From a bacterium (GTDB taxonomy: Bacteria; SZUA-79; Acidulodesulfobacterales; Acidulodesulfobacteraceae), in the NCBI GenBank assembly GCA_021828445.1, contig JAJZJD010000005.1, positions 1-26,228 of the forward strand: 26,228 bases of DNA, read 5' to 3'. A program made the translations under genes and the position numbers. Below, piece after piece: positions 13,159 to 20,288 of this stretch; positions within the stretch are counted from its first letter, which is position 1, and each line of letters starts with the position of its first letter. The notes beneath the pieces are model-generated. The model was given only the letters and a program-made list of their open reading frames with translations, was not told where the DNA came from and searched no databases.

Positions 13159-13162
13159 ATAT

Positions 13163-13987
13163 ATGTCAGATTTAAATCAAAAAGTCTTATCTTATATTAA
13201 AAGTAATTTACTGCTTATTGATAAATTTGAACTTTCTAATATGCTCCCTGGCGATGTAATCAAAAAGGTTTTAACGACTTTTAAGACGGAACCGCTAATT
13301 AGCGGCGGCGAAATAGTAATCTATAACAAAAAAACTAACCGGCCGCTGCAAACGGAAGACAAAGAGTATAATATTATCGTGTCGGAAATATTGAGGAGAT
13401 ATCTAAAGTATGCCGAACCGGTAGTTAAATCTTTCATTTCGTCTGCCGTATTAATCGAAAAAGAATATTCCGATTGGAAGATGAAACACTACAAAGAAAA
13501 TGACGGCGGTAAGGGAAAATTTGAGGACGATAATAATTGCACCGTCAGGGCTTTAGCGATAGCCCTTAAATTATCTTACGAAGAATCCTATGAAATTTTA
13601 AATTATTTCGGAAGGGAACATAGAAGAGGTATAAATTTTAATCATTATTTAAGCTGTCTCAATAAAATGTCAGGCATTGAAATATTAAAAAGAATTAAAA
13701 AAAGATATCTGCAGGAAACCGGAATGACTTTAGGAATGTTCTGCGAGGAGTATAAAAAAGGAATGTATATTCTTTTAGTTTATAGGCATGCTACGGTCGT
13801 TATAGACGGTAAAATTAACGATACTTATCTTCCGTGGTCGGGATTAAGAGTTGAAGATGCATATGAAGTCGTGAATAACGATAATCTGCCACTCGGTAAA
13901 TTAAAATTTACGTTAGACGAATATAATAGAAAATTTAATAAATATTATATAAATATTATCAAGATGCAAGAATCATATCCATTCTAA
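13163..13987 (+). CDS. Papain-like cysteine-protease-fold protein
   Basis: 274 residues. The N-terminal 105 residues are unrecognised and helical. From about 120 the sequence follows a papain-like layout: DDNNCTVRALAIAL with Cys126 at a helix start, KLSYEESYEILNYFGREHRRG, then GMYILLVYRHATVVIDGKIN with His209 and a following Asp215, and a DTYLPW motif. Cys-His-Asp/Asn order and spacing match peptidase C39-like proteins found in phages and mobile elements. No secretion signal is present, so it acts in the cytoplasm or is exported by another route. It begins four bases after the mini-ATPase gene and has GGAG upstream, so the two are coexpressed. It could be a transfer-related protease, an effector or a defence/antidefence protein. 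Confidence 0.6.
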   Translation: MSDLNQKVLSYIKSNLLLIDKFELSNMLPGDVIKKVLTTFKTEPLISGGEIVIYNKKTNRPLQTEDKEYNIIVSEILRRYLKYAEPVVKSFISSAVLIEKEYSDWKMKHYKENDGGKGKFEDDNNCTVRALAIALKLSYEESYEILNYFGREHRRGINFNHYLSCLNKMSGIEILKRIKKRYLQETGMTLGMFCEEYKKGMYILLVYRHATVVIDGKINDTYLPWSGLRVEDAYEVVNNDNLPLGKLKFTLDEYNRKFNKYYINIIKMQESYPF

Positions 13988-14050
13988 TATTGGTCGATAT
14001 TTTTTTATTAATTATGTTAAAATTATTTTAAATTAACCCAGGAGGTCATT

Positions 14051-14497
14051 ATGAAAAAGAAAAAGATTTATTTATTAATGCTATTCGCTTTAATCCTTAC
14101 CGCTATGCCGGCAATGTCCGGATGCGCTCCGGACAGAGTTCTTGGAATTATCCCCGCGGGAGTCTTTTATCCGGTTAAAATACTTTCGGTAAGTCCGGCG
14201 AACGGCGCTGCGGACGTCAGCACTAATGTCGTTGTGAAAGCTTCTTTTAACGAAGCGCTGGACGCTCTTTCTTTTAACCGCGGCACGTTTTTATTAATCG
14301 GTCCGGACGGTCATAAAGTGCAGGGCAAGGTTTACTACAACCCGAATTCCTTAACCAGTTACATCGCAACATTTACTCCGCTCGAACCCCTTAGACCGAA
14401 TACCGAATACACGACGGAACTTACTACCGGAATTATGGGAAATTTAAAGCAGCATCTCGCAAAGAACTACGTCTGGAGATTTACGACGGGGAATTAA
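14051..14497 (+). CDS. Lipoprotein with one Ig-like (Big_5/SbsA-type) domain
   Basis: 148 residues. The signal peptide has a KKKK start, a hydrophobic core and a lipobox MSGC with Cys25. The mature part (about 40-146) is an Ig-like Big_5 domain: VSPANGAADVSTNVVVKASF near its start, TFLLIGPDG, ATFTPLEPLRPNTEYTTEL, and WRFTTGN at the end. Such domains occur on surface proteins; with only one it is a short cell-envelope protein. AGGAGGT precedes the ATG. It has its own 63-bp AT-rich leader and a strong terminator behind it, so it forms a single-gene transcript. Its codons are more GC-rich than those of its neighbours, which suggests a separate origin. A role in mating-pair contact is conceivable but unproven. 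Confidence 0.8.
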   Translation: MKKKKIYLLMLFALILTAMPAMSGCAPDRVLGIIPAGVFYPVKILSVSPANGAADVSTNVVVKASFNEALDALSFNRGTFLLIGPDGHKVQGKVYYNPNSLTSYIATFTPLEPLRPNTEYTTELTTGIMGNLKQHLAKNYVWRFTTGN

Positions 14498-14527
14498 TTA
14501 ATACCAGAAGCTAAAGACCAAAGACCG

Positions 14528-14554
14528 AAAAGCCCGCTTCGTGCGGGCTTTTTT
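14528..14554 (+). terminator. Intrinsic terminator behind the Ig-like lipoprotein gene
   Basis: Stem AAAAGCCCGC / GCGGGCTTTT with a TTCGT loop, continuing into a T run. The A run on the left side means it could also work for transcripts arriving on the minus strand. It separates the lipoprotein gene from the convergent fic gene. Confidence 0.9.
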
Positions 14555-14646
14555 ATTGATAAGAACCAAAAGCTTAAAGACCGGCTACCTGTCCCAGCCT
14601 TTGCTGTTATTCTGTCTGCGTTTTAGGTCTTTAGTAAAAATATGGA

Positions 14647-14683
14647 GTTTAGCGCTTATAAAGCCGTATGCTTTATGCTAAAC
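14647..14683. repeat. Imperfect hairpin overlapping the end of fic
   Basis: Nested arms GTTTAGC / GCTAAAC and ATAAAGC / GCTTTAT with a CGTAT loop. It includes the fic stop codon. On the minus strand an ATTTTTA stretch follows about 7 bases later, so it may be a weak terminator for fic. Confidence 0.5.
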
Positions 14684-15487
14684 GGAATGTTCATTACCCT
14701 GAGTGTTTACGATACCTTCGCTTTTATCAACTGAATTGTCAAAAAATCTTTTTAAAGCTTTTATCGTTTCGTAAATATTATCTACCATAAAATTCCTTAT
14801 TTCATTAATATCGTTTTTAATGTTATATGCTCTTAAACTGTTTATATAATCAAGCCTTTTTATAGGATATACCATAAAAGGCGGATAAGCGTTTCTTATC
14901 AGCTGCAAACTTGCTATAAATCTTCCCGCCCTGCCGTTGCCGTCTATAAAAGGATGGATAGACTCGAATTCGGCATGCATATCCGCCGCTTTAATTATCG
15001 GTTGTTCATGGCCTTGTTTATTTAATTTTTCAACAAAAGCTTTCATTAGTTCCGGAACTTTTTCATAATGCGGCGGCGCATATTCAGTACCTGATATAAA
15101 AACAACCTCCTGCCTGTATTTACCGGCATTTTCGTCGTCTATTCCCGAAAGGACTAATTTATGTATATGAAGAATATCATTTTCGGTAATTTTATCGGTA
15201 TTTAAAAGAGTGAATATAAAATCATAAGCCTTAGCGGAATTTATGGCTTCAAGATGTTCTTTGAGAGTTTTTCCGCCTATCGTTATACCGTTTTCGACTA
15301 TAACTTTAGTTTCGCTTTCGGTTAGCGTATTGCCTTCAATAGCATTCGTTGAATAAACTGAAGAAATTCTGTAAAAGTCTTTAAGCTTATTTATAAGATT
15401 TTTGTCTTGCGATTTATAAAGAGATATTTCTTTATTGATTTCATCTATTTTAAGCAGTTTTAAACCCGTATTTTCGCTTACGGACAT
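14678..15487 (-). CDS. fic: Fic-family AMPylase-like protein with N-terminal inhibitory motif
   Basis: 269 residues. The Fic core motif HPFIDGNGRAGR is complete at 178-189, with catalytic His178, the anion-binding GNG and the final Arg. The inhibitory motif (S/T)xxxE(G/N) is present at 46-52 (STNAIEG with Glu51), so this is a class II Fic protein that restrains itself without a separate antitoxin. A flap region with SGTEYAPPHYEKVPELM precedes the core, as in Fic/DOC transferases that use ATP to AMPylate target hydroxyls. It lies 60 bp behind the gene at 15548 on the same strand, with GAGGT nine bases before the ATG. A regulator of host processes or a defence factor is plausible. The target cannot be read from sequence. 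Confidence 0.9.
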   Translation of the reverse strand: MSVSENTGLKLLKIDEINKEISLYKSQDKNLINKLKDFYRISSVYSTNAIEGNTLTESETKVIVENGITIGGKTLKEHLEAINSAKAYDFIFTLLNTDKITENDILHIHKLVLSGIDDENAGKYRQEVVFISGTEYAPPHYEKVPELMKAFVEKLNKQGHEQPIIKAADMHAEFESIHPFIDGNGRAGRFIASLQLIRNAYPPFMVYPIKRLDYINSLRAYNIKNDINEIRNFMVDNIYETIKALKRFFDNSVDKSEGIVNTQGNEHSV

Positions 15488-15547
15488 TTTTTAGATACCT
15501 CTTAAATTATATTATTTTTTAATAGCGTTACTAGAGTTTCCATAATC

Positions 15548-16015
15548 TTATATTATATCATACCCTACTTTGAGTTCCTTAACCTTTTCCAGTTCTTCCT
15601 GGCTCAACTCTTTTTTCCACCCCTTGCGGTCCTTATCCCAGGCAAAACCGAGCTTCTTGATTGCGTCTTTAACGGCGTAAGTCTTCACCTCGCCTTTGTC
15701 GTTTAAGACGATAGTTATTTTTCCTGCCGGTTCTTTTACGTCTTTTTTGACTTCCGGCGCAACTGGTTTAGTTTCCGTGAGCGAGTCCAAAAAACTTTTA
15801 TACGTCTTATACGTAATTTTTATTCCGATAGAATTTAGGGCTTTTAATTGCGAGCTTAAAGGCATTTTCTTTTCGAGCATTAATTTTATTTCCGGAATAA
15901 AAGGTTCTAAGAGAGCTTCTTTTTTCTTTGCCGGCTGAGAGGATTCTATCGCCGATAATAGAATTTTTTTCTTTTCTTCAATGCTTAATTCTTCGTTAAT
16001 TCCATTTTTTTTCAT
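15548..16015 (-). CDS. Putative HTH protein with a C-terminal WD-K-W domain
   Basis: 155 residues. The middle N-terminal part (about 40-82) reads LEPFIPEIKLMLEKKMPLSS then QLKALNSIGIKITYKTYKSF. This pattern (helix, loose turn, G-I-x-I-T-Y-x-T) is common in TraK-like and other small HTH proteins of mobilizable elements. A Pro/Lys linker follows. The C-terminal part (about 98-155) has KTYAVKDAIKKLGFAWDKD and KGWKKEL, which resembles small domains that recognise modified or nicked DNA partners such as DUF5710-like modules. It is upstream of fic in a two-gene minus-strand operon and divergent from the second structured oriT-like element, 395 bp away. AAGAGGT precedes the start. A DNA-binding role at that element is a hypothesis. 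Confidence 0.5.
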   Translation of the reverse strand: MKKNGINEELSIEEKKKILLSAIESSQPAKKKEALLEPFIPEIKLMLEKKMPLSSQLKALNSIGIKITYKTYKSFLDSLTETKPVAPEVKKDVKEPAGKITIVLNDKGEVKTYAVKDAIKKLGFAWDKDRKGWKKELSQEELEKVKELKVGYDII

Positions 16016-16380
16016 CTGAATTTACCTCTTAAATATTATTAGTATTTTAATATTATGTTTATTAAAATATTCAATGTTATATTAATTTAATTTCATATTT
16101 ATAATCTATATTATTTTATATATCATATAAATTGTAATTTGTAAATAGGATAATTTAAAAGTAATTTAATTTCAAATGTAAAATAAATTTAAATGCAATT
16201 AGAATACAATTAAATTATTTTTAAAATAATTATAGAATTACATTAGTAAAATATATTGGAATTAATTATAAATAAAAATTTAATAAAATATTGGAACGCA
16301 AAAATAGATACCTCTTTTAAGGCTTAAAATGAATAGGTTCTACCGTTTTATATCCCTAAATTTCCCGCCTTTACTTTTCT

Positions 16381-16400
16381 ATATACCATTTTTGGTATAT
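16381..16400. repeat. Perfect 8-bp-arm hairpin ahead of oriT-like copy 2
   Basis: ATATACCA-TTTT-TGGTATAT. It lies 10 bp left of the structured element. The TACCA/TGGTA words are also present in the 40-bp operator, but in the opposite arm order, so a shared binding protein is not implied. Confidence 0.6.
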
Positions 16401-16410
16401 GTCATAAGAA

Positions 16411-16503
16411 AGTCATTAACGGAGTTTCAAGGGGGCTTGCCCCCTAAAGCGGTAGCGCCTTATCTTGCATTACTCTTTCGAGTAATGATTTTTATGAATG
16501 ACT
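16411..16503 (+). other. Structured oriT-like element, copy 2
   Basis: Inverted relative to copy 1 at 11282-11356. Conserved blocks in order: AGTCATTA, CGGAGTTTCAAGGGG, AAAGCGG, AGCG, TTATCTTGCATTACTC. The central hairpin is GGGGGC-TT-GCCCCC and the end hairpin is CATTACTC-TTTC-GAGTAATG. Both differ in sequence from copy 1 but still pair. The outer arms are AGTCATT / AATGACT. The candidate nick lies between 16467 and 16468 on the plus strand, which would send the virB genes in first. A 1-nt indel relative to copy 1 breaks any shared reading frame, so selection acts on nucleic-acid structure, not protein. Confidence 0.55.
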
Positions 16504-16812
16504 AAATATTAAGGTGAAGGGCTGAATATGAAATGGATAGCTGAATAGTGGAATATAAAATTCAATTAATTTTGGATAAGGACATAATAATTAAATTTAG
16601 AGGGCAAGATTAAATTTTGTATATAAAGTGCGATTATGATTTTTGAAAAACTTCTAATTTGAGTTTTAAGGGCGGTGATTTTTTGATTAGGTATGAAAGC
16701 ATTCAAAAAAAATTAGAGGGGCTTAAATGATTATTAGATTTAGAATTTTAATTTGAAGTTGGAAAATAAAAATTAAATTTAGATTCGGAATAAATTATTT
16801 TGTTAAAAAACT

Positions 16813-16841
16813 TTGACTTAAGATATTCTTTATGGTAATAT
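16813..16841 (+). promoter_or_regulatory. Probable promoter of the transfer operon
   Basis: TTGACT at 16813-16818 and TAATAT at 16836-16841 with 17-bp spacing. The -10 lies inside the left arm and centre of the 40-bp palindrome, so binding there would shut the operon. Confidence 0.6.
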
Positions 16842-16863
16842 TTTATTATTACCATAAAGAATA
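16824..16863. promoter_or_regulatory. Long palindromic operator at the transfer operon
   Basis: Exact reverse complement of 5461-5500: same 17-bp arms, centre TTTTAT instead of ATAAAA. It begins 49 bp and ends 10 bp before the virB11 start codon. The identity of all 40 bases, against unrelated flanks, indicates one regulator for both loci. Confidence 0.82.
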
Positions 16864-16872
16864 TAGTAAATT

Positions 16873-17790
16873 ATGATAACTCCTTATGAAATTTTAAAAG
16901 ATACGCTTAGTTCGTTAGAAGAAATTCTTGCGAAAGACGACGTCCAGGAGATTATGATTAATTCTCCGGATAATATCTGGGTGGAAGAAAGAGGGGTTCT
17001 TAAAAAAGCGGATGTTGTTATTTCGCAGGATATGCTTTTGGCGTCAATGGAACTTCTCGCCAGGGCGGTTAATCTTGAACTAACGGAAAAAAATCCTATC
17101 TTAGAGGCTCGCCTTGAGGATGGTTCGAGGGTGGCGGGCGCTATCCCCCCCGTGTCCGACTACCCTTGCTTATCTATCAGGAAGTTTTCAAAGTTTAATC
17201 CGGACATAGAGGACTACGGACTTAAAGGGGAAGTTATAAGGACGCTTGAAAGTATCGTTACGGGTAAGAGTAATTTTTTAATAGCCGGAGGAACGAGCTC
17301 CGGAAAAACTACCGTGTTTAACGCTCTTTTAAAAAAAATAGATAAGACGGACAGGATCGTGGTTATAGAAGATACAAAAGAATTAAGGATAGAAGCTCCG
17401 AACGTGGTGAGATTGGAAGCGAAACTGACTGGAGAAACGCACGTTACGCAAAGAGATTTGGTGAAGCTTTCGCTAAGGCTTAGGCCGGATAAGATAATTT
17501 TAGGAGAGGTTAGGGACGCTTCCGCTTACGATTTATTGTCGGCTCTTAATACGGGTCATTCCGGAGGTTCTACGATTCATGCAAATTCTGCAAGAGAAGC
17601 TTTGATAAGGCTTGAAACTTTAGTGCTCCAGGCGCAGATAGGATGGCCGTACGAGGCTATTAAGAAGTTTATAGCGGATACTATTAATTTTGTGATTTAT
17701 TTGGCGAGGAATAAAGAAGGAAAAAGGGAAATAAAAGAAATTAAAAAAATAACGGGATACGACGGAAATTACGTCATGGAGGAAGTATGA
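16873..17790 (+). CDS. trbB: VirB11/TrbB-type secretion ATPase
   Basis: 305 residues, a hexameric traffic ATPase at the base of the type IV secretion channel. The N-terminal domain (1-120) has QEIMINSPDNIWVEERGVLK. Walker A GGTSSGKT is at 139-146, the Asp box VVIEDTKEL at about 163-171, Walker B IILGEVRD at 208-215, and the His box GHSGGSTIHAN at 228-238. Full length for the family. It is first in a block of tightly packed genes running to virB4, and the next gene overlaps its stop by 4 bp. No strong ribosome site precedes the ATG, so translation may be low or start from a short leader. The order trbB, (topB), trbC, trbD, trbE follows the Trb arrangement. Confidence 0.94.
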   Translation: MITPYEILKDTLSSLEEILAKDDVQEIMINSPDNIWVEERGVLKKADVVISQDMLLASMELLARAVNLELTEKNPILEARLEDGSRVAGAIPPVSDYPCLSIRKFSKFNPDIEDYGLKGEVIRTLESIVTGKSNFLIAGGTSSGKTTVFNALLKKIDKTDRIVVIEDTKELRIEAPNVVRLEAKLTGETHVTQRDLVKLSLRLRPDKIILGEVRDASAYDLLSALNTGHSGGSTIHANSAREALIRLETLVLQAQIGWPYEAIKKFIADTINFVIYLARNKEGKREIKEIKKITGYDGNYVMEEV

Positions 17791-18215
17791 TTATAAGGCA
17801 TTCAAAAAAAGCTTTGATAATGTCGGGGTTTGTAAGCTTAATTATTTTTACGGCATTTTACTTTATTTTCGACAGGTATCTAACTAAAGATTTCGGGATT
17901 TATTTAATAGGTTTTTTTGTGACGCTTGTTTTATGTTTTTCGCCGTTCTTAAAAGAATTTTGGAGGTATAAATTTAATTTTCTTGAAATTGAAAACGGCG
18001 ATTTAAAGATATCAAATCTTTTTAATAAGATTATAATTCCGTCTGATAAGTTTGCCGATTACAAAATTTACGACGGAATTTACGAAAAGATTTTGAAAAT
18101 TTACGACTTCGAAGTTTTCACGACCGGCGGAGAGAGATATCTTTTTCAAAGCATAGACAGGGAAACTGATTTGGAAAGTTTAATCGATGAATTTACTAAA
18201 CCTAAGGAGGCATAA
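17787..18215 (+). CDS. Two-helix membrane protein with a PH-like cytosolic domain
   Basis: 142 residues. Two membrane segments lie at about 12-32 and 37-57. The rest (about 62-142) is beta-rich: NFLEIENGDLKISNLFNKII then YDFEVFTTGGERYLFQS and an acidic C-terminal helix. This layout is that of bacterial PH-like (bPH) membrane proteins, although the match is not certain. Its ATG overlaps the virB11 stop (ATGA) and topB follows with no gap, so it is translated with the transfer genes. It could be an extra component of the inner-membrane complex. Confidence 0.6.
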   Translation: MIIRHSKKALIMSGFVSLIIFTAFYFIFDRYLTKDFGIYLIGFFVTLVLCFSPFLKEFWRYKFNFLEIENGDLKISNLFNKIIIPSDKFADYKIYDGIYEKILKIYDFEVFTTGGERYLFQSIDRETDLESLIDEFTKPKEA

Positions 18216-20288
18216 ATGCTTTATATTTGCGAAAAACCGGCGCAAGCGAAAGACATAGGAAAGGTATTGGGAATAACGGGCGGAAAAGACGGATTTATGG
18301 AGAAAAACGGGGTTAGAGTTACCTGGTGCTACGGTCATCTTCTTAATTTAGTGCCGCCGGATTATTACGACGAAAAGTATAAAAGCTGGGCGGAAATTCC
18401 CGTTATACCTTCTAAATTTATAAAAACAACGGCTAAAAAAACGGCGCGTCAGTATAAGGTAATAAAAGAACTTCTCAAAAAAGAAACCGAAGTGGTCATA
18501 GCGACGGATTCTGACCGCGAAGGAGAAATGATAGCAAGGGAGATTTTGGAAAAAGAAGGATATAAGGGAAAGGTTAAAAGGCTTTGGCTGCATGCTTTGG
18601 ATGAGACAAGTATAAAGAAAGGCTTATCGGAACTCTTAGACGGCAATAAAACGCTGAGCATGTATTATTCTGCATACGCAAGGCAGATTGCGGACTGGTT
18701 GGTGGGAATGAATTACACGAGACTTTACTCAAGCTACGGAAACGTTAATTCGATAGGAAGGGTTCAGACGCCTACTTTAAAATTCGTGGTGGACAGGGAT
18801 TTAGAGATTGAGAACTTTAAATCTAAAGTCTATTTCGAATTGGAAGGATTTTTTTATAAAGAGACGGATTTTAAGGCTTTATGGGATAAAGAAGATAAGG
18901 TTTACGACAGGAAGGTAGTAGAAGCCGTTAAAGAAAAGCTCTCTAAAGCGGCTCAGGGGATAGTTAAAGATTCTAAGAAGGAAGAGAAAAAGACGTTGCC
19001 GCCGAGACTATTTTCCTTATCGAGCCTGCAGAAATTTATTAATAATAAGTTTGGATATTCGGCTCAGGAAGTTTTGGATATTGCTCAGGCGCTTTACGAA
19101 ACTTATAAATTTACGACTTACCCAAGGACCGACTGCGAATATTTACCCGAGAGTCAACTTAAAGAAGCGGAAATTATCTTAAAGAACGCTCCTTTTAAAG
19201 TTGATTATCCGGTTAATAAAGTCTATCAATTCGACGATTCCAAGATTTCTGCTCATCACGCTATAATTCCCACGTTAATTAAGCCGGATATCAATAAGCT
19301 TAAAGAAAAAGAAAAAAACGTGTTCTTGGAGATTTATAAAAGATACGCCTGTATGTTTTATCCTGCATTACTTACTTACGTTACGTCTTTAAAAATAGAC
19401 GTTTCGGGCGAAATATTTAAAGCCCAGGGGACTCAAATTAAGAATTTGGGTTGGAAAGTATTTTATCAAAATGAAAAGGAAGGAATTGAAAATCAGCGGA
19501 GCTCAAAAGAACCGAACGTTCCTTATATAGAAAAAGGCATGAGCGTTACGGTGAAGGAGTTAAATATTTTGGAAAAAAAGACTGTCCCGCCCGTAAGATT
19601 TACCGATGCCACTCTTATTGAAGCTATGCAGAACGCGGGAAAGTTTATAGAAGATAAAGCGCAAAAAGCAATTTTAAAAGACACTGAGGGGTTAGGGACG
19701 GTAGGCACCCAGGCTAATATTATAGAAACGTTGGTTAAAAGAGAATATTTAAGAAGAGAAAAAAAGTTTCTGATATCGACGGAAAAAGGAAGAAAAATCA
19801 TTTCTTTAGTCGCGGATAATTTAAAAAGTCCGGCAACGACGGCAGAGTGGGAAGAAAAGCTAAAACTGATAGAGGAAAAGAAGCTCTCGTATGAAGAATT
19901 CACGGAAGAGATTAAGAGATTTATTTCGGAAGATATTTCAAAATTAAAACTAACCGTTAAAAAAGAAGGAGGAAGTATGAGCGAAAAGGAGTATTTGGAA
20001 GGCGTGAAGTGCCCTTTATGCGGGGCGAAAGTCGTGATAAATCCGAAAGGAGTTAATTGCGAGAAAAGAACTTGGGACAGGGAGTCAAAAACGGCTTCGG
20101 GTTGCGAATTCAGCATTTACGAAACACCTTATAACAGGACAAGCCCTTTAAAGAAAGCCGATTACTTAAGTCTGCTAAAAGGAAATAAAGTCCCCGGAAA
20201 ATTCGTATCGAAAGCCGGTAAGAATTACGAGGCGTCAATTTATTTGGAAGGAGGCGATGTTAAACTTGAGTTTTCTAATAAAAAGTAA
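18216..20288 (+). CDS. topB: Type IA DNA topoisomerase (TopB/TraE-like)
   Basis: 690 residues. The TOPRIM domain (1-about 125) has the start LYICEKPAQAKDIGKVLG and the metal motif TDSDREGE at 97-104. The central gate domains carry the catalytic Tyr302 in TTYPRTDCEYLP, SIGRVQTPTL near 190, and KISAHHAIIPT. The C-terminus (about 597-640) holds a four-Cys zinc-finger-like region with CPLCGAKVV. The enzyme breaks and rejoins one strand and would relax or unknot DNA during transfer or replication, as TraE of RP4 is thought to do. Size equals topoisomerase III. AGGAGG precedes the ATG. It sits between virB11 and the pilin gene, and the next gene overlaps its end by 32 bp. Confidence 0.94.
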   Translation: MLYICEKPAQAKDIGKVLGITGGKDGFMEKNGVRVTWCYGHLLNLVPPDYYDEKYKSWAEIPVIPSKFIKTTAKKTARQYKVIKELLKKETEVVIATDSDREGEMIAREILEKEGYKGKVKRLWLHALDETSIKKGLSELLDGNKTLSMYYSAYARQIADWLVGMNYTRLYSSYGNVNSIGRVQTPTLKFVVDRDLEIENFKSKVYFELEGFFYKETDFKALWDKEDKVYDRKVVEAVKEKLSKAAQGIVKDSKKEEKKTLPPRLFSLSSLQKFINNKFGYSAQEVLDIAQALYETYKFTTYPRTDCEYLPESQLKEAEIILKNAPFKVDYPVNKVYQFDDSKISAHHAIIPTLIKPDINKLKEKEKNVFLEIYKRYACMFYPALLTYVTSLKIDVSGEIFKAQGTQIKNLGWKVFYQNEKEGIENQRSSKEPNVPYIEKGMSVTVKELNILEKKTVPPVRFTDATLIEAMQNAGKFIEDKAQKAILKDTEGLGTVGTQANIIETLVKREYLRREKKFLISTEKGRKIISLVADNLKSPATTAEWEEKLKLIEEKKLSYEEFTEEIKRFISEDISKLKLTVKKEGGSMSEKEYLEGVKCPLCGAKVVINPKGVNCEKRTWDRESKTASGCEFSIYETPYNRTSPLKKADYLSLLKGNKVPGKFVSKAGKNYEASIYLEGGDVKLEFSNKK

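Larger units (their letters stand above)
16016..16872. other. Long AT-rich intergenic region with structured element and transfer promoter
   Basis: 857 bp without a convincing gene. The left part (to about 16300) is extremely AT-rich with A and T runs and no clear repeat units. At 16381-16400 is a perfect hairpin, at 16411-16503 the oriT-like copy 2, and at 16813-16863 the promoter and 40-bp operator of virB11. The stretch 16505-16800 shows nothing recognisable. The AT-rich part could host an origin or curved regulatory DNA, but iterons were not seen. Confidence 0.7.

Noticed and set aside
14515..14585. CRISPR-like or satellite array of GACCAAA words
   Set aside because: Only a few degenerate units without regular spacers; no cas genes anywhere in the window.
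16016..16300. Replication origin with iterons in the AT-rich region
   Set aside because: Only A/T-biased composition was seen; no repeated iteron-like words, DnaA boxes or adjacent initiator gene.
16329..16505. A 58-residue frame beginning MNRFYRF that runs through oriT-like copy 2
   Set aside because: No ribosome site, and copy 1 has a 1-nt indel that breaks the same frame. The conserved feature is base pairing, not protein.
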